A stretch of DNA of 64,000 nucleotides, from contig NC_052505.1 in assembly GCF_014356525.2 (NCBI RefSeq), positions 17,244,135 through 17,308,134 on the forward strand, in the 5' to 3' direction. The position numbers were made by a program, and so were the translations under genes. Of the stretch, positions 11,729-24,139 are shown in pieces (position 1 is the first letter of the stretch; the number at the start of each line of letters is the position of its first letter). Below the pieces are notes generated by a model, which ran no database searches, was not told where the DNA came from, and was given only the letters and a program-made list of their open reading frames with translations. Origin of the DNA: Nilaparvata lugens. Lineage: Eukaryota > Arthropoda > Insecta > Hemiptera > Delphacidae.

Positions 11729-12336
11729 CAATCACGGGCAAGCTTTGCTGTTAGCCAATCACAAATAAGCACTGCTGTTATCCAATCACAGACAAGCACT
11801 GCAGTTATCTAACCACAGACAAGCACTGCTGTTAGCCGATCACAGACAAACACTGCTGTTAGCCAATCACAGACAAGCACTGCTGTTAGCCAATCACAGA
11901 CAAGCACTGCTGTTATCCATCAACAGACAAGCACTGCTGTAAGCCAATCTCAGACAAGCACTGCTGTTATGCGATCACAGACAAGCACTGCTGTAGGCCA
12001 ATCACAGACAAGCACTGCTGTTATCCAATCACAGACAAGCAGTGCTGTTATCCAATCACACACAAACAATGTCGTTATCCAATTGCAGACAAGCACTGCT
12101 GTTATCCAATCACAGACAAGCACTGCTGTCATCCAATCACAGACAAGCACTGCTGTTATCCAATCACAGACAAGCACTGCTGTTATCCAATCACAGACAA
12201 GCATTGCTGTTATCCAATCACAGACAAGCAATGCTGTTAGCCAATCACGGAGGAGCACTGCTGTCAGCCAAACACAGACAAGCACTGCTGTAATCCAATC
12301 ACAAACAAGCACTGCCGTTTGCCAATCACGGACAAG
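11729..12336 (+). repeat. 27-bp minisatellite, middle block
   Basis: About 22 units. A clean example is 12134-12160, which starts CAATCACAGACAAGCACTGC. The block ends inside a unit at the hAT insertion (12337). The period is a multiple of three and the unit lacks stops in most frames, so long peptides with nine-residue repeats (QSQTSTAVI, NHRQALLLS, or DWITAVLVC on the other strand) appear on both strands. They are not genes. Confidence 0.97.
12329..12336. repeat. hAT target-site duplication, left copy
   Basis: CGGACAAG, repeated at 13403-13410. Most units read CAGACAAG, so the shared G variant makes chance agreement less likely. Confidence 0.8.
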
Positions 12337-13402
12337 CAGTGGCGGCTCGTGGAGGAAAATTTAGGGGAAGCCCAAATAACATGAAACATTGAATATGACA
12401 TAGGCTATCAAATATGGGATTTGAAAGATGAATTCCTTATTATTCCCAATTCCGTTTGGTGTCGAAAATAAGTCATTTGAGAAAAATATTGAAAAAATAA
12501 AACTATACTTTAAGCATGCCTGAAATTTTGTATAAAGGAGGTTACTCACTTCTCACTTTGGTCTTTTTTGTCACTATCAGTCCACTTGAAGAATGGTGTC
12601 TCTAAGAGAGCACAAACTAAATCTATTGATGCTTCCATAATATAACTACTATTCAGTATTCACACTACAGGATTATAACACTACACTAACTGTAACTAAC
12701 ACTATTACTTCCACAGATACATCATTTACACCGGTATATTTATAGAATAATGTTCAATAGAATAAATTATTCTGCTAAATTATTCTCAATAATAAGAATC
12801 AGCGCGATGTGTACCGTGTTGTTTTCAAGATTTTTAGGATAACCTCAAACTGTAAACAGCAGACATGCAGTTCACATCGCTTTTAAAACTTTGTGTCAAC
12901 CTGACCGATAGAATTTTTGCAAAACACATTCCTTGTTTTTACGTTATGTTCTGCATTTTCATATAGCAAGGTTGGTAGTAAGGGGATGCCCCAGCTCGTC
13001 TTGCAGTACCTATAGGCTTCACTAACGTAGAGTCTATAAGTATGTATATATTGTTTCCATGGCAACGCGTGTGTATAGTACTCCTGTAGCGACCAAGGTC
13101 AGTACTGCAAAAAAGAACACGGCATCCCCAAAGCAAAATGCAGCTCAGAACGAATATCTCAGTAATATGGGACAACAACAAAACTCACCAGCGACAAAAT
13201 GCTTCACATTTCATACGCACAGCCAGCCTTATTCAGATTCAGCTAATGAGATTAATAATAAGTTATTGAACAATAAATAATCGTAACCTTATGAATATTC
13301 TAAGAGCTTTATTTTCTAATTCCTATTATAAAAACATTATTTTGTATTGGAATATTTTGGTACAGCCGGGCAGTACTTGATTCCCCTGGCGAGCCGCCAT
13401 TG
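12337..13402. mobile_element. hAT-type non-autonomous transposon, 1,066 bp
   Basis: It starts CAGTGGCGGCTCG and ends CGAGCCGCCATTG, inverted termini with one mismatch and of the CAGNG type. It is flanked by an exact 8-bp duplication (CGGACAAG), the hAT hallmark. The interior is AT-rich and unrelated to the satellite. A 73-codon plus-strand frame at 13059-13280 shows no transposase features. It is therefore a deleted element mobilised by an hAT transposase encoded elsewhere. It is younger than the array it interrupts. Confidence 0.9.
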
Positions 13403-16400
13403 CGGACAAGCACTGATGTCAGCCAATTACAGACAAGCACTGCTGTTAGGCAATCACAGACAAGCACTGCTCTTATCCAATCACAGACAAGCACTGCTGT
13501 TATCCAATCACAGACAAGTACTGTTGTTATTCAATCACAGGCAAGCTTTGCTGTTAGCCAATCACAGATGAGCACTGCTGTTATCCAATCACAGACAAGC
13601 ACTGCAGTTATCTAATCACAGATAAGCACTGCTGTTAGCCAAACACAGACAAGCACTGCTATTAGCCAATCACGGACAAGCACTGCTGTTAGCCAATCAC
13701 AGACAAGCACTGCTGTTATCCAATCACAGACAAACACTGCTGTTATCCATCAACAGACAAACACTGCTGTTAGCCAATCAAAGACAAGCACTGCTATTAT
13801 CCAATCACAGACAAGCACTGCTGTCATCCAATCACAGACAAGCACTACTGTTATCTAATCACAGACAAGCACTGCTGTTATCCAATCACAGACAAGCATT
13901 GCTGTTATCCAATCACAGTCGAGCAATGCTGTTAGCCAATCACAGACAAGCACTGCTGTTATCCAATCACAGACAAGTACTGCTGTTAGCCAATCACAGG
14001 CTAGCACTGCTGTTATCCAATCACAGACAAGCACTGCTGTTAGCCAATCACATATGGAAACTGCTGTTATTCAAACACAGACAAGCACTGCTGTTAGCCA
14101 ATCACAGACAAGTACTGCTGTTTGCCAATCACAGATGGAAACTGCTGTTATACAATCACAGACATGCACTGCTGTTAGCCAATCACAGACAAGCATTGCT
14201 GTTATCCAATCACAGACAAGCAATGCTGTTAGCCAATCACAGAGAAGCACTGCTGTCAGCCAATTACAGATAATCTCTGCTGTTATCCAATCACGTACAA
14301 GCACTGCCGTTGGCCAATCACAGATGAAAACAGCTGTTATCCAATCACAGACAAGCACTGCTGTTCTACAATAACAGACGAGCCCTGCTCGCCAATCACA
14401 GACGAGCAATGCTGTTATCCAATCACAGACAAGCACTGCTGTCAGCCAATTACAGAAAAGCACTGCTGATAGCCAATCACAGACAAGCATTGCTGTTATC
14501 CAATCACAGACAAGCACTGCTGTTATCCAATCACAAACAAGCACTGCCGTTTGCCAATCACGGACAAGCACTGATGTCAGCCAATTACGGACAAGCACTG
14601 CTGTTAGGCAATCACAGACAAGCATTGCTGTTATCCAATCACAGACAAGCACTGCCATTAGCCATTCACAGAAAAGCACTGCTGTAGGCCAATCACAGAC
14701 AAGAACTGCTGTAAGCCAATCACAAATGAGCAATGCTGTTATCCAATCACATACAAGCACTGCTGTCTGCCGATTACAGACAAACACTGACTGTCAGCCA
14801 ATCACAGACATGCATTGCTGTTATCCAATCACAGACAAGCACTGCCATTAGCCAATCACAGACAAGCACTGCTGTTATTCAATCACAGACAAGCACTGCT
14901 GTTAGCCAATCACAGACAAGCACTGCTGTCAGCCAATCACAGACAAGAACTGCTGTCAGCCAATCACAGACAAGCACTGCCGTTAGCCAATGACAGACAA
15001 GCACTGCTGTTAGCCAATCACAGACAAGCACTGCTGTTATCCAATCACAGACAAACACTGCGATTAGCCAATCACAGACGAGCACTGCTGCTATTCAATC
15101 ACTGAAAAGGATTTCTGTCAGTCAATCACAGACAAGCACTGCTGTTATCCAATCACAGACAAGCACTGCTGTTAGCCAATCACAGACAAGCAGTGCTGTT
15201 ATCCAATCACACACAAGCACTGCAGTTAGCCAATGACAGACAAGCACTACTGTTAGCCAATCACAGACGAGCACTGCTGTTATCCAATCGCAGACAAGCA
15301 CTGCTGTTAACCAATCACAGACAAGCAGTGCTGTAATCCAATCACACACAAGAAATGCCATTAGCAAAGGACAGAAAAGCACTGCTGTTATCCAATCACA
15401 GACAAGCACTGCTGTCATCCAATCACAAACAAGCACTGCCGTTATCCAATCACTGACAAGCACTGCTGTTATCCTATCACAGACAAGAACTGCTGTTGGC
15501 CAATCACAGACAAGCATGGCTGTTATCCAATCACAGACAAGCACTGCTGTTAGCCAATCACAGACAAGCACTGCTGTTAGCCAATCACAGACGAGCACTG
15601 CTGTTATCAAATCATGGACGAGCACTGTTGTTATTGAATCACGGACAAGCACTGATGTCAGCCAATCACAGACAAGCACTGCTGTTCTTCCATCACAAAC
15701 AAACTCTACTGTTATCCAATCACGGACAAGTACTGCTGTTAGCCAATCACAGAAAATCACTGCTGTTATCCAATCACAGACAAGCACTGCTGTCATCCAA
15801 TCACAAACAAGCACTGCCGTTATCCAATCACTGACAAGCACTGCTGTTATCCTATCACAGACAAGAACTGCTGTTGGCCAATCACAGACAAGCATGGCTG
15901 TTATCCAATCACAGACAAGCACTGCTGTTAGCCAATCACAGACAAGCACTGCTGTTATCCAATCACTGACAGCACTGCTGTTATCCAATCACTGACAAGC
16001 ACTGTTGTTAGCCAATCACAGACAAGTACTGCTGTTAGCCAATCACAGACGAGCACTGCTGTTATCCAATCACAGACGAGCACTGCTGTTATCCAATCAC
16101 AGACAAGCACTGCTGTTATCCAAATACTGACAAGCACTGCTGTTAGCCTATCACAGACGAGCACTGATGTTATACAATCAAAGACAAGCACTGCTATTAT
16201 CCAATCACAGACAAGCACTGCTATTAGCAAATCACAGACAATCACAACTGTTAGCCAATGACAGACAAGCAATGCTGTTAGCCATTCGCAGAGAAGCACT
16301 CCTGTTATCCAATCACAGACAAGCACTGCTGTTAACCAATCACAGACAAGCACTGCTGTTAGCCAATCACAGAGAAACACTTCTGTTAATCAATCACAGA

Positions 16401-19400
16401 CAAGCACTGCCGTTAGCCAATGACAGACAACCACTGCTGTTAACCACTCACTGATAAGCACTGCTGTTAACCAATCACAGACAAGCACTGCTATTATACA
16501 ATCAAAGACAAGCACTGCTGTTATCCAATCACTGACAAGCAATGCTGTTAGTCAATCACAGAAAAGCACTGCTGTCAGCCAATCACAGACAAGCACTCCC
16601 GTTAGCCAATGACAGACAAGCACTGCTTTAAGTCATTGACGGACAAGCACTGCTATTATCCAATCACAGACAAGCACTGCTGTTATCCAATCACTGACAA
16701 GCACTGCTGTCATCCAATCGCTGACAAGCACTGCTGTTAGCCAAACACAGACAAGCACTGCTGTCAGCCAATCACAGACAAGCACTCCCGTTAGCCAATG
16801 ACAGACAAGCACTGCTTTTAGTCATTGACGGACAAGCACTGCTACTATCCAATCACTGACAAGCACTGCTGTCATCCAATCGCTGACAAGCACTGCTGTT
16901 AGCCAAACACAGAAAAGCACTGCTGTCAGCCAATCACAGACAAGCACTCCCGTTAGCCAATGACAGACAAGCACTGCTTTTAGTCATTGACGGACAAGCA
17001 CTGCTATTATCCAATCACAGACAAGCACTGCTGTTAGCCAATCACTGAAAAGCACTGCTGTCAGCCAATCACAGACAAGCACTGCCGTTAGCCAATGACA
17101 GACAAGCACTGCTGTAAGCTAATCTCAGACAAGCACTGCTGTTATGCGATCACAGACAAGCACTGCTGTAGACCAATCACAGACAAGCACTGCTTTCAGC
17201 CAATCACAGACAAGCACTGCTGTTAGCCAATCACAGACGAGCACTGCTGTTATCAAATCATGGACAGCACTGTTGTTATCCAATCACGGACAAGCACTGA
17301 TGTCAGCCAATCACAGACAAGCACTGCTGTTCTTCCATCACAAACAAACTCCACTGTTATCCAATCACAGACAAGTACTGCTCTCAGCCAATTACAGACA
17401 AGCACTGCTGTTATCCAATCACAGACAGCACTGCTGTTATCCAATCACTGACAAGCACTGTTGTTAGCCAATCACAGACAAGTACTGCTGTTAGCCAATC
17501 ACAGACGAGCACTGCTGTTATCCAATCACAGACAAGCACTGCTGTTATCCAATCACAGACAAGCACTGCTGTTATACAATCACTGACAAGCACTGCTGTT
17601 AGCCAATCACAGACAAGCACTGATGTCATCCAATCACAGACAAGCACTGCTGTTATCCAATCACAGACAAGCACTGCTGTTAGCAAATCACAGACAATCA
17701 CTGCTGTTGGCCAATGACAGACAAGCAATGCTGTTAACCACTCACAGAACAGCACTGCTGTCAGCCAATCACAGACAAGCACTTCCGTTAGCCAATGACA
17801 GACAAGCACTGCTGTTAGTCATTGACGGACAAGCACTGCTATTATCCAATCACAGACAAGCACTGCTGTTATCCTATCACAGACATGCACTGCTGTCATC
17901 CAATCGCTGAAAAGCACTGCTGTTAGCCAATCACAGACAAGCACTGCTGTTATCCAATAACAGACAAGCACTGCTGTTATCCAATCACAGACAAGCACTG
18001 CTGTTAGCCAATCACTGAAAAGCACTGCTGTCAGCCAATCACAGACAAGCACTGCCGTTAGCCAATGACAGACAAGCACTGCTGTAAGCCAATCACAGAC
18101 AAGCACTGCTGTTAGCAAATCACAGACAATCACTGCTGTTAGCCAATGACAGACAAGCAATGCTGTTAACCACTCACAGAACAGCACTGCTGTCAGCCAA
18201 TCACAGACAAGCACTGCTGTTATCCAATAACAGACAAACACTGCTGTAGGCCAATCACATACAAGCACTGCTGTTATCCAATCACAGACAAGCACTGCTG
18301 TTATCCAATCACAGACATGCACTGCTGTCATCCAATCGCTGAAAAGCACTGCTGTTAGCCAATCACAGACAAGCACTGCTGTTATCCAATAACAGACAAG
18401 CACTGCTGTTATCCAATCACAGACAAGCACTGCTGTTAGCCAATCACTGAAAAGCACTGCTGTCAGCCAATGACAGACAAGCACTGCTGTAAGCCAATCT
18501 CAGACAAGCACTGCTGTTATGCGATCACAGACATGCACTGCTGTTAGCCAATCACAGACGAGCACTGCTGTTATCCAATCACAGACAAGGACTGCTGTCA
18601 GCCAATTACAGACAAGCACTGACTGTCAGCCGATCACAGATATGTACTGCTTTCAGCCAATCGCAGACAAGCACTGCTGTTAGCCAATCATAGACAAGCA
18701 CTGCTGTCATCCAATCACAGACAAGCACTGCTGTTAGCCAATCACAGACAAGCACTGCTGTTAGCCAATGACAGACGAGCACTGCTCTCAGCCAATTACA
18801 GACAAGTACTGACTGTCAGCCGATCACGGACAAGCAGTGCTGTTATCCAATCACACACAAACAATGCCGTTATTCAATTGCAGACAAGCACTGCTTTTAG
18901 CCAATCACAGACATGCACTGCTGTTAGCTAATCACAGACGAGCACTGCTGTTATCAAATCACAGACAAGCACTGATGTTGGCCAATCACAGACAAGCTCT
19001 GCTGTTATCCAATCACAGACAAGCACTGCTGTTGGCTAATCACAGACAAGCACTGACTGTCAGCCAATCACAGACAAACATTGTTGTTATCCAATCACAG
19101 ACAAGCAATGCTGTTATCCAATCACTGACAAGCACTGCTATTAGCCAATCACAGATAAGCACAGCTGTTTTCCAATCACAGACAAGCACTGCTGTTATCC
19201 TATCACAAACAAGCACTGCTGTTATCCAATCACAAACAAGCACTGCTGTTATCCAATCACAGACAAGCATTACTGTTATCCAATCGCAGTCAAGCACTTC
19301 TGTTAGCTAATCACAGACATGCACTGCTGTTCTTCCATCACAAACAAACTCTGCTGTTATCCAATCACAGACAAGTACTGCTATTAGCCAATCACAGATA

Positions 19401-19588
19401 AGCACTGCTGTTATCCAATCACATACAAGCACTGTCATCATCCAATCACAGACAAACACTGCTGTTAGCCAATCACAGACGAGCCTTGCTGTTATCCAAT
19501 CACAGACAAGCACTGCTGTTATCCAATCACAGACAAGCACTGCTGTCAGCCTATCACAGACTGCACTGCTGTTAGCCAATCACAGACA
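13403..19588 (+). repeat. 27-bp minisatellite, main block
   Basis: About 6.2 kb, some 229 units by length, beginning with the right hAT target-site copy. Common variants swap TTATC for TTAGCC or TCAGCC, CACAG for CACTG or CACGG, and insert or delete one base. Higher-order copies exist: 17883 and 18314 match over a long stretch at an offset of 431 bp (about 16 units); the CACTCCC variant recurs at 16594, 16783 and 16944; the AACAAACTC variant recurs near 15700, 17340 and 19340. Every unit carries a CCAAT box. Long frames in all directions (the longest is 288 codons on the minus strand at 15122-15988) are by-products of the 27-bp period. Confidence 0.97.
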
Positions 19589-19690
19589 ATCAATTTTTTT
19601 ATCCATTTATTCACAATGGAGACAACGGATTTTCCCAAAAATGTCTTCTTAACAGAAAAAAATTGTAAAGATACAAATTGAAAGAGGAAA
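19588..19690 (-). mobile_element. LINE 3' end right of the minisatellite
   Basis: Second copy of the sequence at 9138-9232 (ACAATGGAGACAACG, then a run through AACAGAAAAAAATTG), same orientation. Here the 5' side continues into unique AT-rich DNA to the right, while the 3' tail (ATTGATTGTCTG on the minus strand) runs straight into a satellite unit. Confidence 0.55.
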
Positions 19691-20209
19691 ATAATGATAA
19701 AAATAATAGGAACCAATGCAATAATAAATAATACAAACAACATTACTACCACCCAATTCATAAATGAAGAATACAAAGATTTCAAATACTTATGAAAAAA
19801 GTAGAAATAAAACAAATTGGGAATTCTAAATTTATAAAAATTAAAGAATATAATAACAAATAATGAACAAAAATTTCATCAATAGTATAAATAACATCTT
19901 TAACTGAACGACGTCCCAAACCATATGCCCATCCACACAGATACACTAACTATTCATTAGATCAGATCATGCTTACACAAGATTTAATTATCATTATAAT
20001 ACTTTCTGGAATTTAAAGCGAGAAAACCAGAAGACATCTAGGCGCCCAGACAAGCTGTTTCAAGTTCTTTGCTTCCTATTCAATAGTGCATAAAAATTGT
20101 ATTCAATGAGGCATACAATTTATAGTCTACACAGCTGCTGATTTTTTACCAATTTACATTGTGATATTGAATTGCATGCGTCATGGCATGCGATTTATCA
20201 TCCACTAGA
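19691..20209. other. No gene recognised
   Basis: AT-rich sequence, perhaps partly the body of the LINE whose end lies at 19588-19690. No reverse-transcriptase motifs are visible. Confidence 0.4.
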
Positions 20210-20484
20210 CAGCTGATTCATGATGAATAATTCTTCAGTCTGATTTTTACTCTAATATTGGCGTTGATTGTGGCTCCTTTTTCCTTTTATATTATCCTTG
20301 AAATGCAAAATTTCCAAAACCTTGTATATACGTCGACGCGCAATTTAAAAAGGAACATACCTGTCAAATTTCATGAAAATCTATTACCGTGTTTCGCCGT
20401 ACATGCGCAACATATAATCATTTAAACATTAAGAGAAATGCCAAACCGTCGACTTGAATCTTAGACCTCACTTCACTCGGTCAA
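20210..20484 (+). repeat. Dispersed repeat family X, copy 2
   Basis: Matches the second half of copy 1, from AGCTGATT..ATGATGAATAATTC to CTCACTTCACTCGGTCAAT, including the AAACAT steps. The ACTAGTAGTTCTGTG start is absent. Confidence 0.6.
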
Positions 20485-20559
20485 TAATGCATAATCAATA
20501 CTGAAATGGCAAGAGCTAGTGAATTTATTGGATAAATTCGACCACCTTCATTAATGGTT

Positions 20560-20636
20560 AATAGATCTAGATCTCTTCAAATGTTGTTTTCCAAGATCTA
20601 GATCTAGATTTTTCAAGATCTAAGATCTAGATTAGT
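20560..20636. repeat. Cluster of AGATCT palindromes
   Basis: The hexamer AGATCT recurs several times in under 80 bp (TAGATCTAGATCTC, CAAGATCTAGATCTAG, CAAGATCTAAGATCTAG). It is a short local duplication with no evident function. Confidence 0.5.
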
Positions 20637-21426
20637 GATTCCCAAACTCTCATGTTCAACTACTCACCTTTCTATTGAAATAATTTCTAGATATTGGATG
20701 TCTATTCATTTTTGCGACACATTTGTAGAATGGTCCCTTATAACATCACACTCTCATGCAAGAAAATCAGCTTACATGGAGAGGTTCATGAATTATTTGG
20801 GAATTCGAATAATGATAGAATGATAGGCAAAAGAAAACAATAATTATCTAAAATTTATAAAGAAAAGAAAACAATATCACCAGAGAGAATCACATCGGAA
20901 CCAGCAACCAGGTCTCTCACCATCAGGCTCCCACTATTCTTCCCTAATTGGACAACAATGTTCAAGACGGGACGATAATAATAATCAACAATAATCAAAA
21001 GTTTAATCGAGAAGTAGTGTCAAATTCTGCAACTGGATGGCAGCAGTCACAGGGTCAAGTATAACTGCTCAGATCGCAAGACATCAAGCCACGCCTACCT
21101 TTCTCCTGATTGGTTGAAAATTATTTGAAACCCAACTCCGAAATTGGCCGGCCGATGCCTGCAGTAACTGGGTCCAAGAAAACTTCTGAAACACATTTCT
21201 TAGGTCCGCCTACTTTTCCCTCATTGGTCAATAAATAATCGAGATAAAGGCTTAGTTCCAAATGTTAAATGCAGTTTCCTTATGATGTTATTTAAATAGA
21301 GAGCATTGTTCTCTTCTAGTGTCATCTGTACAAATAAAAATAATGAAGTATGAAGGATTAATTCATGTTCAATTACAACTCAGAAGTCAAGAGTGATGAA
21401 TTCGGAACAGGCAGAGATGAAACCTG
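20637..21426. other. No gene recognised; short internal repeat
   Basis: Mostly unique. Two similar stretches near 21095 (CCACGCCTACCTTTCTCCTG) and 21206 (GTCCGCCTACTTTTCCCTCA) are each followed by ATTGGT, a reversed CCAAT box. They could be a small duplicated regulatory block or part of a repeat. Confidence 0.35.
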
Positions 21427-21427
21427 A

Positions 21428-21461
<34 letters not shown>

Positions 21462-21504
21462 AGAAGAAGAAGAAGAAGATGAAGAAGAAGAAGAAAAAGA
21501 AGAG
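21427..21504 (+). repeat. GAA microsatellite
   Basis: About 78 bp of GAA repeats with a few interruptions. It is the opposite-strand counterpart of the CTT run near 5640. Confidence 0.9.
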
Positions 21505-22599
21505 GGTACAGATAAATAGGTATCGGTAAAGAAAGAAGAAAAAAAAAATAATGAATTTATTCTACCACTGGTATATAACTATTCAAAAAGCATTTCAAAC
21601 AAATTACTGGAAAAAGTCTTTCTTCTGCTTAAGGTGATGCCTACATGAGCTCTAGGATTGTACGTGGGTAATGAGACGGATAATGATGAGAGATGAGTAG
21701 TGGACCTAAAGATTTAGGTGGGTTCCGAACCACCAGAAAACGATTTTTTGAACTCATGACGAATTCAATTTCAGGCTCGATTTTTGGATATCATACAGGA
21801 AATCTCTGAGCTGCCTTAACTGAGCTTGTCAATTGGATTGAACATTTTTTGTGCTGATCGTTCTAGAAAGGAATCGGGAAATCGCAGATTTCTGGCGATT
21901 TTTCTATTTTTATAATTTTGGATACACTCTGAACACTTTCAATCGCTGATCTAGATTATTGAACATTGATTCTTAATGTAAATTCGAATCCAAAAGATAG
22001 ATTCACCAATCTTCAATCTGCGAAATTAGTCAAAAAATGTGAAAATATCCTGTGTCTAGAATAACAATGACTTACAATATTTCAGATCCTAGGAATATCT
22101 CACCGTTTTACATAAGGGATGAGGTTCTTAGAGGGGCTAGCAACGACCTAGTGTAATAAATTCATTCTTCTTTCACAATTCAAGTTATTTGTTCCTCAGG
22201 ACACAGCTGTGTCCTGACAAGGCGAAAAACGAGATTGAAGAAGTGGCCTTATGCAAAGTATGTAACAAAAATGGATTTCAACAATCAAAAGTTTCCTCAA
22301 ACTTCAATAATTGGATTAGATTCCAGTTAGGCTGAGTAAAACATTTTTAATCAGATCACAAGCAAGTAGAAACTAATAACAAAAGCACAACGCATCACCA
22401 TAAACTCGCATGAGTTTAACATATTATTTATGAGTTACAACATTTTCAAAGAGAACACTCTCATTGTAGAAAACATGAGCCACACATTTGTATCACTATA
22501 ATCGTGTTTTATTATTACCCATCTGTGTAATAGCTTCACCTGGTAATCTTTATGGGCTATAAAGATTTTTCAAAGCGTGAAAAAATAAGAAATAAACAG
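21505..22599. other. No gene recognised
   Basis: Unique sequence of moderate AT content with no long frame, RNA gene or obvious repeat. Confidence 0.4.
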
Positions 22600-23110
22600 G
22601 TGAGAGGTGGGACTGAAAATGAAAATAAACTATGATCAAAATGGTCGGAGTGGGCAGAATAGAGTAGAGAGAGATAGAGTGGCAGTGGAGAGAGAGATGG
22701 GCTTAAAAAGATAATAAAAGAGTAGGATGGATGATAGAGCTGAGAGAGACGGTGTGAAAAGTGAGTGTGATGGAATGAGGGAGATCAGTGAGGGTGTTTG
22801 AAGCAGGGGAGAAGAAAATAAGAAGAGAAATAGTTGTAGCTGTCGGATCAATGTAATCTCTCTCTTTCTATTCCCTTTTGTGTTCGTGAGATAAAGAGAG
22901 ACAGAATAAGAAATGACTTTGATTCAAGAAGGGAAGTAGAAAAAGAAAGAGAGCAAACACGATCAAGTCGATGTTGGAGAAGAAGGGTGGAAAACTATTT
23001 GAGATGGGGAAGATAATGGACTTGAATGGACTTGAGAGAGGAGGAAAACAAGAGATCCAAGAGATGAGAGAGAGATGAAGCTAAAAGGAACAGAATATAA
23101 TAATGAAAGA
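22600..23110. repeat. Long purine-rich GA tract
   Basis: About 500 bp in which the plus strand is mostly G and A (GAGAGAG, AAAGAAAGAGAG), the largest of three such tracts. The serine- and leucine-rich minus-strand frame at 22636-22851 follows from this composition. Confidence 0.6.
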
Positions 23111-23879
23111 GCGAGAAAGAGTTAAGGATAGGTTTATGTGTGAGTATGTGCACGCACTGTCCCGGGGTTAGAGTGAGATGAAACGAGGATTATTGGAGGT
23201 TGGAAAGCGATGAAGCGTGGAGAAAGAGGAGGTGGTGGAGGTTCAATACATCCTCTAGCAGACATTTTAATGAAGCTCAAGGTACAAGGCCATCTAGATA
23301 ACACGTTTTCCTCTCCTTCCCAAATTATCTGATATTACACCTAGCAGCTCACGCCTTGCCTTTGCAGCATCCTTTTTTATTTAAAATTCGATCTCGCTCG
23401 CCCTCAGATTAGCGTCTTCTTTTTTCCAATACCTAAGAAAATAATTTATAGTATTATGGCGCAGTTTCTTCGCCTGATATTTCTTAAAGGAGCCCCGAAC
23501 GCTGGTCGTAGCGTGTCGATACTATCGGAAACGTTTAAGCCCTTATTAATAGCCCAGTGGTTTCGCCTTTGTGCCGAATAATAATCCGTTGCTAATCCAA
23601 GCCGCACTGTCATAGACATTAGCGTTGGTGTTATGCTCCTCGAATACTCTGCCGTGGTCACAAAGTCTCCATACGGCCGGGCATCTCTCCTGGTGAGAGA
23701 CTCAACAGTGTGGGATGTGGATGAAATACGTACTCAAGATTTCCAACAAAGCACCAACAATTTCTAACAAGTACCGAAAGATTTCCAAAAATGTAGTCTA
23801 GAGCTTTCATCAAGATGTAAAGTACAGCACCCTATATCTAGTACTACTTATGAGAATGCTTTTTCATAACCACCTATTC

Positions 23880-24040
23880 TAAATTCGTATTACATTAGAC
23901 CACCTCTCTCGGCCACTCGTGAGTCGACAAGGGTCTGAGCGAGCCATGGGGAATCAGTTCTCATTGCGATCATTACACTAGGATCGCCAGCATGGTCACA
24001 ATCCTGGTGCCTCACTGGTGTCCCAGCATGCTTCACACAC
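23880..24040. mobile_element. Degenerate miniature inverted-repeat element
   Basis: ATTACATTAGACCACC, then CATTGCGATCATTACACTAG, then CCTCACTGGTGTCCCAGC resemble the better-preserved element at 33370-33590 (CATTAGGACACC, TTATTGCGTTTATTACACTA, CTGGTGTC). It is probably an old relative with one end lost. Confidence 0.4.
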
Positions 24041-24139
24041 GGCCGCCAAATGTCCTAGAGTTCGAATTTCTCTTATATCTCTCTTATTTATCTTATTATC
24101 TTCCATCTCACTTTATTCTTTAATCTTCTTTATTCTGAA

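Noticed and set aside
13059..13280. 73-codon frame inside the hAT-type element
   Set aside because: No zinc finger, RNase-H-like or dimerisation motif of hAT transposases.
15122..15988. Longest of many long frames in the 27-bp array (288 codons, DWITAVLVC repeats)
   Set aside because: Frames are open on both strands and several phases because the period is a multiple of three; unit variants include frameshifts and stops with no sign of selection.
11729..19588. CRISPR-like array
   Set aside because: Units are contiguous without unique spacers, and the genome is eukaryotic.
23446..23661. Moderately GC-rich 71-codon minus-strand frame
   Set aside because: Could be an old repeat fragment, but no known protein or element matched what I could read.
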